This document shows, in pieces, positions 1 to 5,920 of a DNA stretch of 6,024 nt (position 1 is the first letter of the stretch; every line of letters begins with the position of its first letter). The notes under the pieces were generated by a model. That model had not been told where the DNA came from. It did not search any database and worked only from the letters and a program-made list of their open reading frames with translations. Location of the stretch: positions 1-6,024 of the forward strand of contig JACNFQ010000083.1 in the NCBI GenBank assembly GCA_014384545.1. Direction: 5' to 3'. Both the position numbers and the translations under genes were made by a program. Source of the stretch: a bacterium (GTDB lineage: Bacteria > UBP7 > UBA6624).

Positions 1-774
1 AAGGACCGAGCTGCATTGGGGGTTTCGCTTTGGGATGGCATGATGGATAGGACGGTCAATGAAGGTGAGGCGTGGGGAGATTACTTGGGTGGTGTAGCCA
101 CGATTATGCATGAGACATCTCGTGGGGGTCCTTACCTTGCCAAGTTCATCGGTGGACACGATATGAGCCGGGCTCACCGTGGCGACCCCAACGCTCCAGC
201 ACCTATCTCTCTCATCCCTGCACAGAAACAGCGGGAAGCATTGGATGGTATCATTGAGACACTGGTGGGAGAGAGTGTCGTCCCCAACCCCGAGGCATAC
301 CCCTATATGGTTCGATCATTCTGGGCGTTCTCGATGGAGGGTCGTGGATTTGGGCCAATCAATTATGAGATCCGAAATGCGGTTCTCAGTCGCAGAGCGA
401 TGACCCTCTTGACCCTTTTTGATGGGGATCGGATGATGCGGATACAAGACAACGCTTGGTTGGCTACTTCTCAAGGAGATGATGCCCTGACTTTGGAAGA
501 GGTTTTCTCGACGATTCACGGAGCGATTTGGGAAGAGGGAGCGCTTGTGCCTTCAGATGGGTTTGATAGAGACCTTCAATCTTTTTGGGTCACTTTCCTC
601 CTTTTTGGAGGATTTGGGACAACGTCTGACTACGATGCTCTGGCAATCACCGCTCTCTTAGATCTCCATGAAGATTTGACCCAAGCCCTTGCTTCCGAGG
701 AGTTAGACGGTATGAACCGAGCCCATTTCCGAGCGACAAGGCACACAATCGCGCAAGCGTTGGAACTACACTAA
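1..774 (+). CDS. Zinc-dependent metalloprotease (DUF5117/DUF4953 type), C-terminal fragment
   Basis: The reading frame is open from base 1 with no stop, so the gene begins outside the window; the TTG at 16 is only an internal codon. About 257 residues remain. The order of elements fits the region after the HEXXH zincin core of the large DUF5117/DUF4953 metalloproteases: a helical stretch, a YLAKFIGGHDMSRAHRGD segment (like the family's Y-x-x-GG-y...r...rGD), the 'PAQKQREALDGIIETL' helix, then a C-terminal helical domain with an R-AVLSRRAMTLL helix, an MMRIQD segment and an EEVFSTIHGAIWEE helix. The catalytic motif and any signal peptide lie off the left edge, so activity and secretion cannot be judged. 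Members of this family are usually predicted to be exported or periplasmic; their substrates are unknown. The gene ends 111 bp before sodA and is followed by a G/C hairpin, so it is probably a separate transcript. The assignment is from remembered family pattern, not a search. Confidence 0.62.
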   Translation, partial: KDRAALGVSLWDGMMDRTVNEGEAWGDYLGGVATIMHETSRGGPYLAKFIGGHDMSRAHRGDPNAPAPISLIPAQKQREALDGIIETLVGESVVPNPEAYPYMVRSFWAFSMEGRGFGPINYEIRNAVLSRRAMTLLTLFDGDRMMRIQDNAWLATSQGDDALTLEEVFSTIHGAIWEEGALVPSDGFDRDLQSFWVTFLLFGGFGTTSDYDALAITALLDLHEDLTQALASEELDGMNRAHFRATRHTIAQALELH

Positions 775-782
775 GACAACTA

Positions 783-816
783 GGGGGGCTAGGGCGCTAA
801 GATTTGCCCTCCCCCC
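783..816 (+). terminator. Candidate terminator hairpin after the metalloprotease
   Basis: Nine bases past the stop codon, six Gs (783-788) pair with six Cs (811-816), and AGGGC (791-795) pairs with GCCCT (806-810). A two-base bulge (789-790) separates the two stems and the loop is ten bases (796-805). The downstream U-tract is poor (only TTT at 820-822), so this may be a weak intrinsic terminator or only a transcript-end stabiliser. Confidence 0.45.
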
Positions 817-828
817 CGCTTTCACATG

Positions 829-834
829 TAGAAT
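829..834 (+). promoter_or_regulatory. Possible -10 element for sodA
   Basis: TAGAAT is one mismatch from TATAAT and lies 52 bases before the sodA start codon. The best -35 partner is TTGCCC at 804-809, with a long 19-base spacer and four of six matches, inside the upstream hairpin. The dyad GAATA-N4-TATTC (831-844) overlaps it and would be well placed for a repressor such as an iron or manganese regulator, but I do not recognise a specific operator consensus. Confidence 0.25.
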
Positions 835-848
835 AAGAATATTCCAAC

Positions 849-880
849 GACCATTTGAATGTGGTCTAACTTAGGAGACT
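849..880 (+). promoter_or_regulatory. sodA leader: two mutually exclusive short hairpins over the RBS
   Basis: GACCA (849-853) can pair with TGGTC (862-866) around an eight-base loop. Alternatively GGTCT (863-867) can pair with AGACT (876-880, including one G-U pair), placing most of the Shine-Dalgarno AGGAG (873-877) in the loop and closing stem. The two stems share bases 863-866 and cannot form together. Both are only five pairs, so chance is a real possibility. Confidence 0.25.
873..877 (+). promoter_or_regulatory. Ribosome binding site of sodA
   Basis: AGGAG lies eight bases before the ATG at 886, normal spacing, and fixes that codon as the start. It overlaps the short CTAAcTTAG dyad at 866-874 and lies inside the second of the two alternative leader hairpins. 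Confidence 0.7.
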
Positions 881-885
881 AGATT

Positions 886-1494
886 ATGACCTTTACTTTG
901 CCTGATTTGCCTTATGGACAAGATGCATTGGAACCCCACATTGATGCACGTACTATGGGGATTCACCATGGGAAGCACCACCAAGCGTATGTGAATGGTC
1001 TAAATAGTGCTCTAGAAGGGCATCCTGAGTGGGCAGCGAAGAGCGTTGCTGAAATCTGTTCCTCCTTGGGTGATGCTCCTGATCAGATTCAAACACCATT
1101 AAGAAACCACGGGGGTGGACATTACAACCATTCCCAGTTTTGGACGGCACTTTCTCCTCAGGGGGGCGGATTGCCTTGTGGTGCGTTAGCGACAGCAATA
1201 GAGGGTAGTTTTGGGGATTTCGCCACATTCAAGGGAGAATTCTCTAAGGGTGCGGGGACCCGTTTCGGTTCGGGATGGGCTTGGCTTGTCAAGACGGATG
1301 AGGGATTAGGAGTGATGAGCACCCCCAATCAAGAGAACCCGCTCATGACGGGCGAAGGAGAACCCCTATTGGGTCTTGATGTGTGGGAGCACGCCTATTA
1401 CCTTAGATACCAGAATCGCCGTGCAGATTATGTCGCCGCCTTCTGGCATCTCGTCGATTGGGTTGAGATCTCGCGTCGATTCGGATCGGCGTAG
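886..1494 (+). CDS. sodA: Superoxide dismutase, Mn-type (Fe/Mn family)
   Basis: This enzyme dismutates superoxide to oxygen and hydrogen peroxide, most likely in the cytoplasm because there is no signal peptide. The 202 residues match the usual family length. It opens with the classic [21 protein letters not shown] and [10 protein letters not shown] segments. The four metal ligands are visible: H27, H82 (in NHSQFW), D165 and H169 (in [11 protein letters not shown]). The second-sphere tyrosine is Y35. Metal preference: the glycine-rich GGGHYNH segment and the glutamine at Q149 (TPNQENPLM) are the Mn-type pattern; Fe-type enzymes carry the active-site Gln near residue 70-77 instead. Mn or cambialistic use is therefore inferred. 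An AGGAG site eight bases upstream supports the ATG start. The gene stands alone between a candidate terminator and a convergent gene, so it is probably monocistronic. Family assignment is near certain; metal choice is less so. Confidence 0.97.
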   Translation: MTFTLPDLPYGQDALEPHIDARTMGIHHGKHHQAYVNGLNSALEGHPEWAAKSVAEICSSLGDAPDQIQTPLRNHGGGHYNHSQFWTALSPQGGGLPCGALATAIEGSFGDFATFKGEFSKGAGTRFGSGWAWLVKTDEGLGVMSTPNQENPLMTGEGEPLLGLDVWEHAYYLRYQNRRADYVAAFWHLVDWVEISRRFGSA

Positions 1495-1522
1495 CCTTAC
1501 AGATATAGTGACCTAAGGTCGT
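1495..1522. other. Convergent intergenic gap with a short dyad
   Basis: Only 28 bases separate the stop of sodA from the stop of the minus-strand gene. The gap contains the perfect dyad GACCTAAGGTC (1510-1520), followed on the plus side by a loosely T-rich stretch (GTTTAGTTGTT, 1521-1531). As a hairpin it would have only four or five pairs, too short for a convincing intrinsic terminator, but its position would suit a bidirectional transcript end or a protein site. Confidence 0.3.
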
Positions 1523-3256
1523 TTAGTTGTTCCCCCAAGGAAATCTGTTTGGGGGGGGGAGAATAAGAGGTGGTGTCATCGCCTGGATGCCCCATCGAAT
1601 GGGTTGTTCCTCCTCCATCAGCACCCATCCCCAACGCCCCCACAAGGAGTTGGGGACGATGAGCGGGTCGGCTCTTTCATGGGCAGTGGCGACCCATCCC
1701 TCATCTTGTCCTGCCACAAGAAAGAGACTCTCTTCGGTCCAAGGATGGCGGCTACCATCAGGGAGACGGATCTCACCGGGTTGAGGCCATGAAGAGCCTC
1801 CGGGTCCTATCGTAGCAGCGAACCCCAAGGGCTGTGTCCAAAGTTGAAAATCTTCAGGCCAAAGATCGGCAAGGAGAGGGAGTGAACGGTCTTGGTCAAG
1901 GCTTCCAAGGAAGAGACCCAAGGGGTCTAGTACGATCTGTCGAGGAGCCCAGTCAAGAGGTCGCGATATCGTGGTTCGACCTGGGGGCAAATTGAGAGAA
2001 ATTCTATCTGTGTGGTTGTTGTCGGAAAGATCGATCGTCAAGTCCACATCACACCTTCCCTTCCAATCGAAAACCATGACCAACTCGTACCCACCATTCC
2101 TTAGGAAGGGAATCTCTGTTCGCACGAGGGAGAGTCCTGGCCACGAAAGACCTTCATCACAGAGGGTCTTGCCCGAAGCAAGCGCTAGAGTCTCTCTCAA
2201 GAGAGGGTAGGGGGGCAGATTCATCGTTTGGGTTCGACTGAGCCTGGCTCGTTCTGAAAGTCGCATGGAGAGATCTGTCGTCCCCCACCCCAAAGTAGGG
2301 AGAAGAACCCTCCCAATAGGAGTAGATAGGGGAGAAGAAGATGTTTCGGACCATTGGGCAGCTAGTGATTCTGCGAGACCTCTCTCATTGGGAGCATTCC
2401 CTAGCCCCCCCTTTGGGAGAATGATAAGCCCCCGCTCGGAATGGGGTCTAGGACCTTCAGCTACTAAGAGACCCTTACGGGGTCTAGGACCGACTACCGA
2501 TTCTCCCTTCTTCAGTTGGCCATCCAAGAACGAGAACCAGTCAGGGTGTAACTCATCTCCCAAGGTGAAGATCGCCAAATCGGGGTGTTCTCTACGAGCA
2601 AACGGTTTCCAAGGGGCAAAGAGGAGATTGCTAGAGGTTGAGCAGAACAGACGTCCTTCGACGCCCTTCTGCACATCTCCGCCCATCGGAGGTGCTCCCA
2701 TCCCCACTGCAGAGGGGGCTAGGAGGGCACAATGTTCAGGTGCTCCGCCTAAGGGGAAAAGACCTTCACGCAAAGAGGTTTGCCACTCTCCATCACCCCA
2801 AAAACCGACCTCTCCACCATACCGAATCCTAAGACGATAAGTCCCGTCCGACAGAGCAGGCAACATCCAAGAAGAGAGATTCCCCCCTTGGTCAAGTTTG
2901 AAAGGTAAGAGATGGACGCCTCCACTCATCAATTGGACCGAACGGGGCTCCATAGTAGCCCCCACTGAAAAAACAGCCTCACCCTCTTCCACTTCAGCGA
3001 TGCAGTCTGCCAAGACTTCAATATGGGGTAAAGTGGAAAGATCCAGATGGACTTGGCAGGGTAACAACGGGAGGAACATCATAGGGGATTGTAGAGAAGA
3101 AGTTCCCTCATTGGGATACGATAACCACCTATTGAACTTAGTTTCCATTGAAGATGAGAGTGCCCTCTTGGAACGAGCTCCCCCTATCAAATCGGGGTAT
3201 TTGCGTCTCAAGAAGCGATGGAGCAATCTCTTCCCCTTGGGTGTACTGGGTCCCAT
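1523..3256 (-). CDS. Large uncharacterised protein, possibly a degenerate M1-like aminopeptidase homologue
   Basis: I do not recognise this gene securely. It encodes 577 residues if it starts at the ATG at 3256; other starts are ATG 3148 and GTG 3340, the last overlapping the divergent glutaredoxin gene by 56 bases. A weak GGGGT precedes ATG 3256. The frame looks coding: long, no stops, ordinary codons. Residue numbers below count from ATG 3256. The order of parts recalls M1-family gluzincins: a YRLRIRYGG segment near 140, an REGLFPLGG segment near 163-171, an LLFAPWKPF stretch near 212-220, a VVGPRPRKGLLVAEGPRP run, then ERGLAESLAAQW (291-302), which lines up with the M1 zinc helix AHELAHQW. 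All three zinc-site positions are changed (HELAH to ESLAA) while the QW after it is kept. A beta-rich domain near 382-450 ends in RQIVLDPLGLFLG, like the V-x-DP that closes the M1 beta domain. If correct, this is a non-catalytic homologue. No signal peptide or membrane helix is obvious. Confidence 0.7.
   Translation of the reverse strand: MGPSTPKGKRLLHRFLRRKYPDLIGGARSKRALSSSMETKFNRWLSYPNEGTSSLQSPMMFLPLLPCQVHLDLSTLPHIEVLADCIAEVEEGEAVFSVGATMEPRSVQLMSGGVHLLPFKLDQGGNLSSWMLPALSDGTYRLRIRYGGEVGFWGDGEWQTSLREGLFPLGGAPEHCALLAPSAVGMGAPPMGGDVQKGVEGRLFCSTSSNLLFAPWKPFARREHPDLAIFTLGDELHPDWFSFLDGQLKKGESVVGPRPRKGLLVAEGPRPHSERGLIILPKGGLGNAPNERGLAESLAAQWSETSSSPLSTPIGRVLLPTLGWGTTDLSMRLSERARLSRTQTMNLPPYPLLRETLALASGKTLCDEGLSWPGLSLVRTEIPFLRNGGYELVMVFDWKGRCDVDLTIDLSDNNHTDRISLNLPPGRTTISRPLDWAPRQIVLDPLGLFLGSLDQDRSLPLLADLWPEDFQLWTQPLGFAATIGPGGSSWPQPGEIRLPDGSRHPWTEESLFLVAGQDEGWVATAHERADPLIVPNSLWGRWGWVLMEEEQPIRWGIQAMTPPLILPPPNRFPWGNN
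1532..1555. repeat. C5AA/TTG5 inverted repeat at the 3' end of the minus-strand gene
   Basis: CCCCCAA (1532-1538) pairs with TTGGGGG (1549-1555) around a ten-base loop, inside the last codons of the minus-strand gene. The right arm is part of a nine-G run (1551-1559). Neither side is followed by a T-run in the direction of transcription, so it is not a standard terminator; it could still protect the 3' end of either convergent transcript. Confidence 0.35.
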
Positions 3257-3284
3257 TGACAGACCCCAGGGGTTGTTTCCAGGT

Positions 3285-3560
3285 ATGGAATGGGCTGGAG
3301 CTCTTGAGGGAAATGCCCCTGCAGAGATTCCAACCCCCACGATCTATACCACCGTTTGGTGCTCGGACTGTCTTGCTTTGAAGGCGTTTTTCAAGCGAAA
3401 GGGAATCCCTTGGGAAACGAATGATATTGATGGAAATGAAGAAGGTATTTCAACCGTAGAGACGCTCTCTATGGGTAGACGGGTTATTCCTACCCTAGAC
3501 TATGGAACGTTCTCGCTATGTAATCCGCCGCTAAGAGTTTTTGCTGCGCTTTATGGCTAG
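3285..3560 (+). CDS. Glutaredoxin/mycoredoxin-like thiol-disulfide oxidoreductase
   Basis: A 91-residue thioredoxin-fold protein. It opens the fold with TIYTTVWCSDC, placing the redox pair at C26 and C29 (CSDC), followed by LKAFFKRKGIPWETNDID, the family's helix and second strand. The cis-proline signature follows in GRRVIPTLDYG, and the chain ends with NPPLRVFAALYG, the usual 'l.nP...l' helix. The pattern (YTT-x-WC, DI, R-x-VPT, NP) is closest to mycoredoxin/NrdH-like glutaredoxins, which reduce mixed disulfides of low-molecular-weight thiols or small partner proteins in the cytoplasm. ATG 3285 is chosen because no other ATG, GTG or TTG lies between it and the fold; an AGGGG (3268-3272) is 12 bases upstream, a weak site. 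The frame is open further left, but that part is antisense to the divergent gene. The 3' end overlaps the next gene by eight bases, so it appears to be the first gene of the operon. The partner thiol is not determinable here. Confidence 0.82.
   Translation: MEWAGALEGNAPAEIPTPTIYTTVWCSDCLALKAFFKRKGIPWETNDIDGNEEGISTVETLSMGRRVIPTLDYGTFSLCNPPLRVFAALYG
3343..3351 (-). promoter_or_regulatory. Possible extended -10 for the minus-strand gene
   Basis: On the minus strand the string TGGTATAGA fits TGN plus a TATAAT-like hexamer (four of six matches). It lies inside the glutaredoxin coding sequence and would give a leader of roughly 80 bases before ATG 3256, ruling out the GTG at 3340 as start. No good -35 is visible; AAGACA (plus-strand 3369-3374) is 20 bases away. 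This is a weak candidate only. Confidence 0.18.
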
Positions 3561-4131
3561 GGGACGATTGGAAGTCGTTACTGGATGTATGTTTTCTGGG
3601 AAGACAGGAGAACTCATTCGTCGATTAGAGCGTGCTGCCATTGCTGGACTTTCGGTGGCTTGTTATAAGCCCCAACTGGATGATCGGTATTCTCCTGATA
3701 AGGCAGTGACCCATTATGGACGCTCTTTCCCAGCAGTTGCTTTACCTAAAACGATCTCGGAGGTGATGGAGATGGGTGGGGATTGGGAAGAATCCAGTGT
3801 GGTCGCAATTGATGAAGGTAATCTCTTTGATGAAGGATTGGTTTCGTTGGTTCTCTCGTTGGTGGAACGGGGTAAGCGGGTGATTGTCAGTGGGCTGGAC
3901 CAAGATTTTACGGGAGCTCCTTTCGCCCCAATGCCCTCTTTGATGGCCCGAGCAGACTCTCTCCTAAAACTGACAGCAGTCTGTACGAAATGTGGCAGGG
4001 ATGCGACACGCACACAACGATTGGTCAAGGGGCGTCCTGCCCGTCCAGATGACCCCTTGATTCAAGTAGGGGGCACAGAAGCGTACGAAGCGAGGTGTCC
4101 GGACCATCACGATGTGCCCTCCGATGAATAG
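3553..4131 (+). CDS. tdk: Thymidine kinase, type II (TK1-like)
   Basis: This enzyme phosphorylates thymidine to dTMP using ATP in the pyrimidine salvage pathway, in the cytoplasm. The 192 residues are the normal length. Visible motifs in order: the P-loop GCMFSGKT (11-18), the Walker-B/catalytic segment AIDEGNLFD with the likely general base E88, GLDQDF (114-119), a zinc ribbon with CTKC (C144, C147) and RCPDHH (C182, H185), and the thymidine-binding lasso with ATRTQRLV and the VGGTEAYEARC end. ATG 3553 is preferred over the TTG at 3541 because family members begin a few residues before the first strand (GRLEVVTG). There is no usable ribosome binding site; the start overlaps the glutaredoxin stop by eight bases, suggesting translational coupling. 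Two deviations are worth noting: the P-loop proline is Cys, and DE-aQF is DE-GNLF. The rest is standard, so activity is likely. Confidence 0.94.
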   Translation: MARGRLEVVTGCMFSGKTGELIRRLERAAIAGLSVACYKPQLDDRYSPDKAVTHYGRSFPAVALPKTISEVMEMGGDWEESSVVAIDEGNLFDEGLVSLVLSLVERGKRVIVSGLDQDFTGAPFAPMPSLMARADSLLKLTAVCTKCGRDATRTQRLVKGRPARPDDPLIQVGGTEAYEARCPDHHDVPSDE

Positions 4132-4714
4132 AGTTCGGTTTGTACCTCCAGGACCTCCCGTTCCACCGGGGCAGATAGTCGTTGAGGATTGGCCGCGATT
4201 GGATATTGATCCCCCCGTGGATTCTGTACCCCTTGAGGGGTGGAGATTGAGGGTGTGGGGTGCGGTAGAAAAGGAGGTTTCTTTCTCTGCTGAGGACCTC
4301 TTTGAGATGGGTGCTCAAGAAATGGAAGCGGATATCCATTGTGTAACGACTTGGTCTGTGATGGGGAGTCTTTGGGAAGGTATTCCTTTGGAGCGACTTG
4401 TGGCAGAGGCTTCTCCGATTCCTCAAGCTTGCCACTCCCTCTGTCATGGTTTACGAAGATACGATACAAACCTACTTTTGGAGGATTTGGTCGCTCCTAC
4501 TAGCTTCTTGGTCTGGAAACGGAATGGAAAGGAGATTCCGCATAGGAATGGGGGTCCCTTTCGGTTTATCATCCCCCACCTCTATCTTTGGAAGAGTGCG
4601 AAATGGGCTACAGGCATTGAAATCCTGCCCCAAGAGAAGATGGGGTTTTGGGAGCAGAGGGGTTATCACCACAGGGGAGACCCGTGGAAGGAAGAGAGGT
4701 TTTCGGTCGGATAA
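4112..4714 (+). CDS. Sulfite-oxidase-fold molybdopterin-dependent oxidoreductase (YuiH-like)
   Basis: A 200-residue protein that is essentially the sulfite oxidase catalytic Mo domain alone. It begins with the proline-rich VPPGPPVPPGQ lead, then W-x-LRVWGAVE, the molybdopterin-binding DIHCVTTWS with the molybdenum-ligand cysteine C77, an SLWEGIPLERL segment, and the strongly conserved end GGPFRFIIPHLYLWKSAKW, GIE, GFWEQRGYHHRGDPWKEERF. This is the pattern of the COG2041 'sulfite oxidase-like' proteins such as YuiH. No Tat signal or dimerisation domain is present, so it is predicted cytoplasmic; the physiological substrate of this subgroup is not known to me. The start is uncertain: ATG 4112 overlaps thymidine kinase by 20 bases, ATG 4124 by eight. 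Neither has a strong ribosome binding site (GGACC at 4101-4105 is weak). It needs molybdopterin cofactor made elsewhere in the genome. The thiolase gene follows after 21 bases. Confidence 0.9.
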   Translation: MCPPMNRVRFVPPGPPVPPGQIVVEDWPRLDIDPPVDSVPLEGWRLRVWGAVEKEVSFSAEDLFEMGAQEMEADIHCVTTWSVMGSLWEGIPLERLVAEASPIPQACHSLCHGLRRYDTNLLLEDLVAPTSFLVWKRNGKEIPHRNGGPFRFIIPHLYLWKSAKWATGIEILPQEKMGFWEQRGYHHRGDPWKEERFSVG

Positions 4715-4721
4715 TGGACAT

Positions 4722-4730
4722 AAAGGAGGA
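4722..4730 (+). promoter_or_regulatory. Strong Shine-Dalgarno site of the thiolase gene
   Basis: AAAGGAGGA ends five bases before the ATG at 4736, near-ideal sequence and spacing. It is by far the strongest ribosome binding site in the window and suggests that the thiolase is translated independently and at a higher rate than the coupled genes before it. Confidence 0.85.
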
Positions 4731-4735
4731 TACTG

Positions 4736-5920
4736 ATGAGTGAAGTCGTATTTGTAGGGGGAAAGAGAACCCCATTTGGTGAGTATTTGGGAGATCTATC
4801 TAGGGTGCCAGCGAATGACTTGGGCACTCATGCCGCCAAAGCGGCCTTGGCTGATGGGGGGATTGACCCCAACCAGATTGATCACGCGGTGATTGGAATG
4901 GTGGGGTCTACCGATAGTGATGCGTATTACTGTGCCCGCCACGTCGCTTTGAATGCGGGCGTTCCCATCGATGTGCCTGCCCTTACAGTGAATAGGTTGT
5001 GTGGATCGGGTGCAGAGGCGATCGTTCAAGGCGCTTACCTCTTGGACCGGGGAGATGCTGAAACAGTCTTGGTTGGGGGTACCGAGAGCATGTCACGAGC
5101 CTTCCACTACACCCATGGGATCCGCCAAGGGAAAAAGTGGGGAAATCTAGAACTACGAGATTTTCTTTGGGATAGTTTGACAGATGGTTACTGCAAATTA
5201 CCGATGGCGATTACGGCTGAAAATCTAGCAGAAGACCATGATATTTCACGGAAGGATTGCGAAGAGTTCGCGGTCTTGACTCAAGACCGTTATGCGGATG
5301 CTCTTGGGGCGGGGCATTTTGTGGATGAGATCGCCCCGATTGAGGTGGGCAAAGGAAGACGCGCTAAGGTGGTAGACCGTGACAGTTGTCCCAAGCCAGG
5401 AACGACGGTAGAGAAAATCAGTGGTTTGCGTGCTGTATTCAAGGAGGGAGGGGTCGTAACGGCAGCGACGGCAAGTGGAGTGGTAGATGGTGCATGTGCC
5501 TTGGTGATGACGACGGCAACGATTGCCAAAGAGAGGGGTTGGGATGTGATGGGAAGATTGAAAGCATGGGGGCATGCTGGGGTTGCTCCTGATCGCATGG
5601 GTTACGGTCCTGTTCCCAGTAGCGAAACGGCACTAGCAAAGGCGGGACTTTCTGTGGCGGATATTCATCGAACAGAAATCAACGAGGCTTTTGTCGCGCA
5701 ATACATCGCTGTGGAAAGGGGGTTGGGATTGGACAGAGAGAAAACGAACAGTTGGGGTGGGGCGACAGCGATTGGTCATCCTCTAGGCGCGACCGGTGCA
5801 CGCCTTGCACTTACCTGCCTACGCCAACTCCGCCTTTTGGATGGTGGGGGATTGGGATTGGTCTCTATGTGTATTGGGGGTGGACAAGGAATCACTCTCA
5901 TCCTAGAGGTAGACGGATGA
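4736..5920 (+). CDS. Thiolase (acetyl-CoA C-acyltransferase/acetyltransferase)
   Basis: The enzyme cleaves 3-ketoacyl-CoA with CoA to give acetyl-CoA and a shortened acyl-CoA, or runs in reverse as acetoacetyl-CoA synthesis. The 394 residues are full length. The nucleophile is C89 (NRLCGSG), followed by GGTESMSRA. The C-terminal half has NEAF (316-319) with the oxyanion-hole Asn, GHPLGATGAR with H348, and the proton-donating C379 in SMCIGGGQG. All catalytic residues are present. Two usually conserved strings are altered: TAGNASG-x-NDGAAA reads TAATASGVVDGACA (243-255), and NVNGG before the His loop reads NSWGG (338-342). The chain is therefore active-looking but from a divergent thiolase branch; degradative or biosynthetic direction cannot be told from motifs. 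An overlapping enoyl-CoA hydratase gene favours beta-oxidation or a related acyl-CoA degradation route. A strong Shine-Dalgarno site fixes the start. Confidence 0.95.
   Translation: MSEVVFVGGKRTPFGEYLGDLSRVPANDLGTHAAKAALADGGIDPNQIDHAVIGMVGSTDSDAYYCARHVALNAGVPIDVPALTVNRLCGSGAEAIVQGAYLLDRGDAETVLVGGTESMSRAFHYTHGIRQGKKWGNLELRDFLWDSLTDGYCKLPMAITAENLAEDHDISRKDCEEFAVLTQDRYADALGAGHFVDEIAPIEVGKGRRAKVVDRDSCPKPGTTVEKISGLRAVFKEGGVVTAATASGVVDGACALVMTTATIAKERGWDVMGRLKAWGHAGVAPDRMGYGPVPSSETALAKAGLSVADIHRTEINEAFVAQYIAVERGLGLDREKTNSWGGATAIGHPLGATGARLALTCLRQLRLLDGGGLGLVSMCIGGGQGITLILEVDG

Noticed and set aside
16-774. TTG at 16 as the start of the first gene
   Set aside because: The frame is open to the left edge and the sequence matches only the C-terminal part of a much larger family, so the gene is truncated by the window.
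2443-2491. Direct repeat GGGGTCTAGGACC at 2443-2455 and 2479-2491
   Set aside because: Two copies only, both read as the GPRP of the minus-strand protein. It looks like a local coding repeat, not an element.
2265-2840. Plus-strand open frame of 191 residues inside the minus-strand gene
   Set aside because: It lies fully antisense to the long minus-strand gene, has low-complexity Ser/Pro/Arg-rich translation, no family motif and no ribosome binding site. It is a frame shadow.
3256-3261. Perfect TTGACA as a -35 for the operon
   Set aside because: The matching -10 would fall near 3279-3284 (CCAGGT), which is not promoter-like, and transcription would start after the glutaredoxin ATG. Probably chance.
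2898-3284. N-terminal extension of the glutaredoxin frame
   Set aside because: The frame is open leftward, but the added 129 residues show no fold pattern, are antisense to the minus-strand gene, and no glutaredoxin of this type has such a lead. ATG 3285 gives the expected length.
3257-3340. GTG at 3340 as start of the minus-strand gene
   Set aside because: It would overlap the divergent glutaredoxin gene by 56 bases and the added 28 residues show no conserved feature. The ATG at 3256 is simpler, though not proven.
3541-3552. TTG at 3541 as start of thymidine kinase
   Set aside because: It adds four residues (MLRF) before an N-terminus that already matches the family length from ATG 3553.
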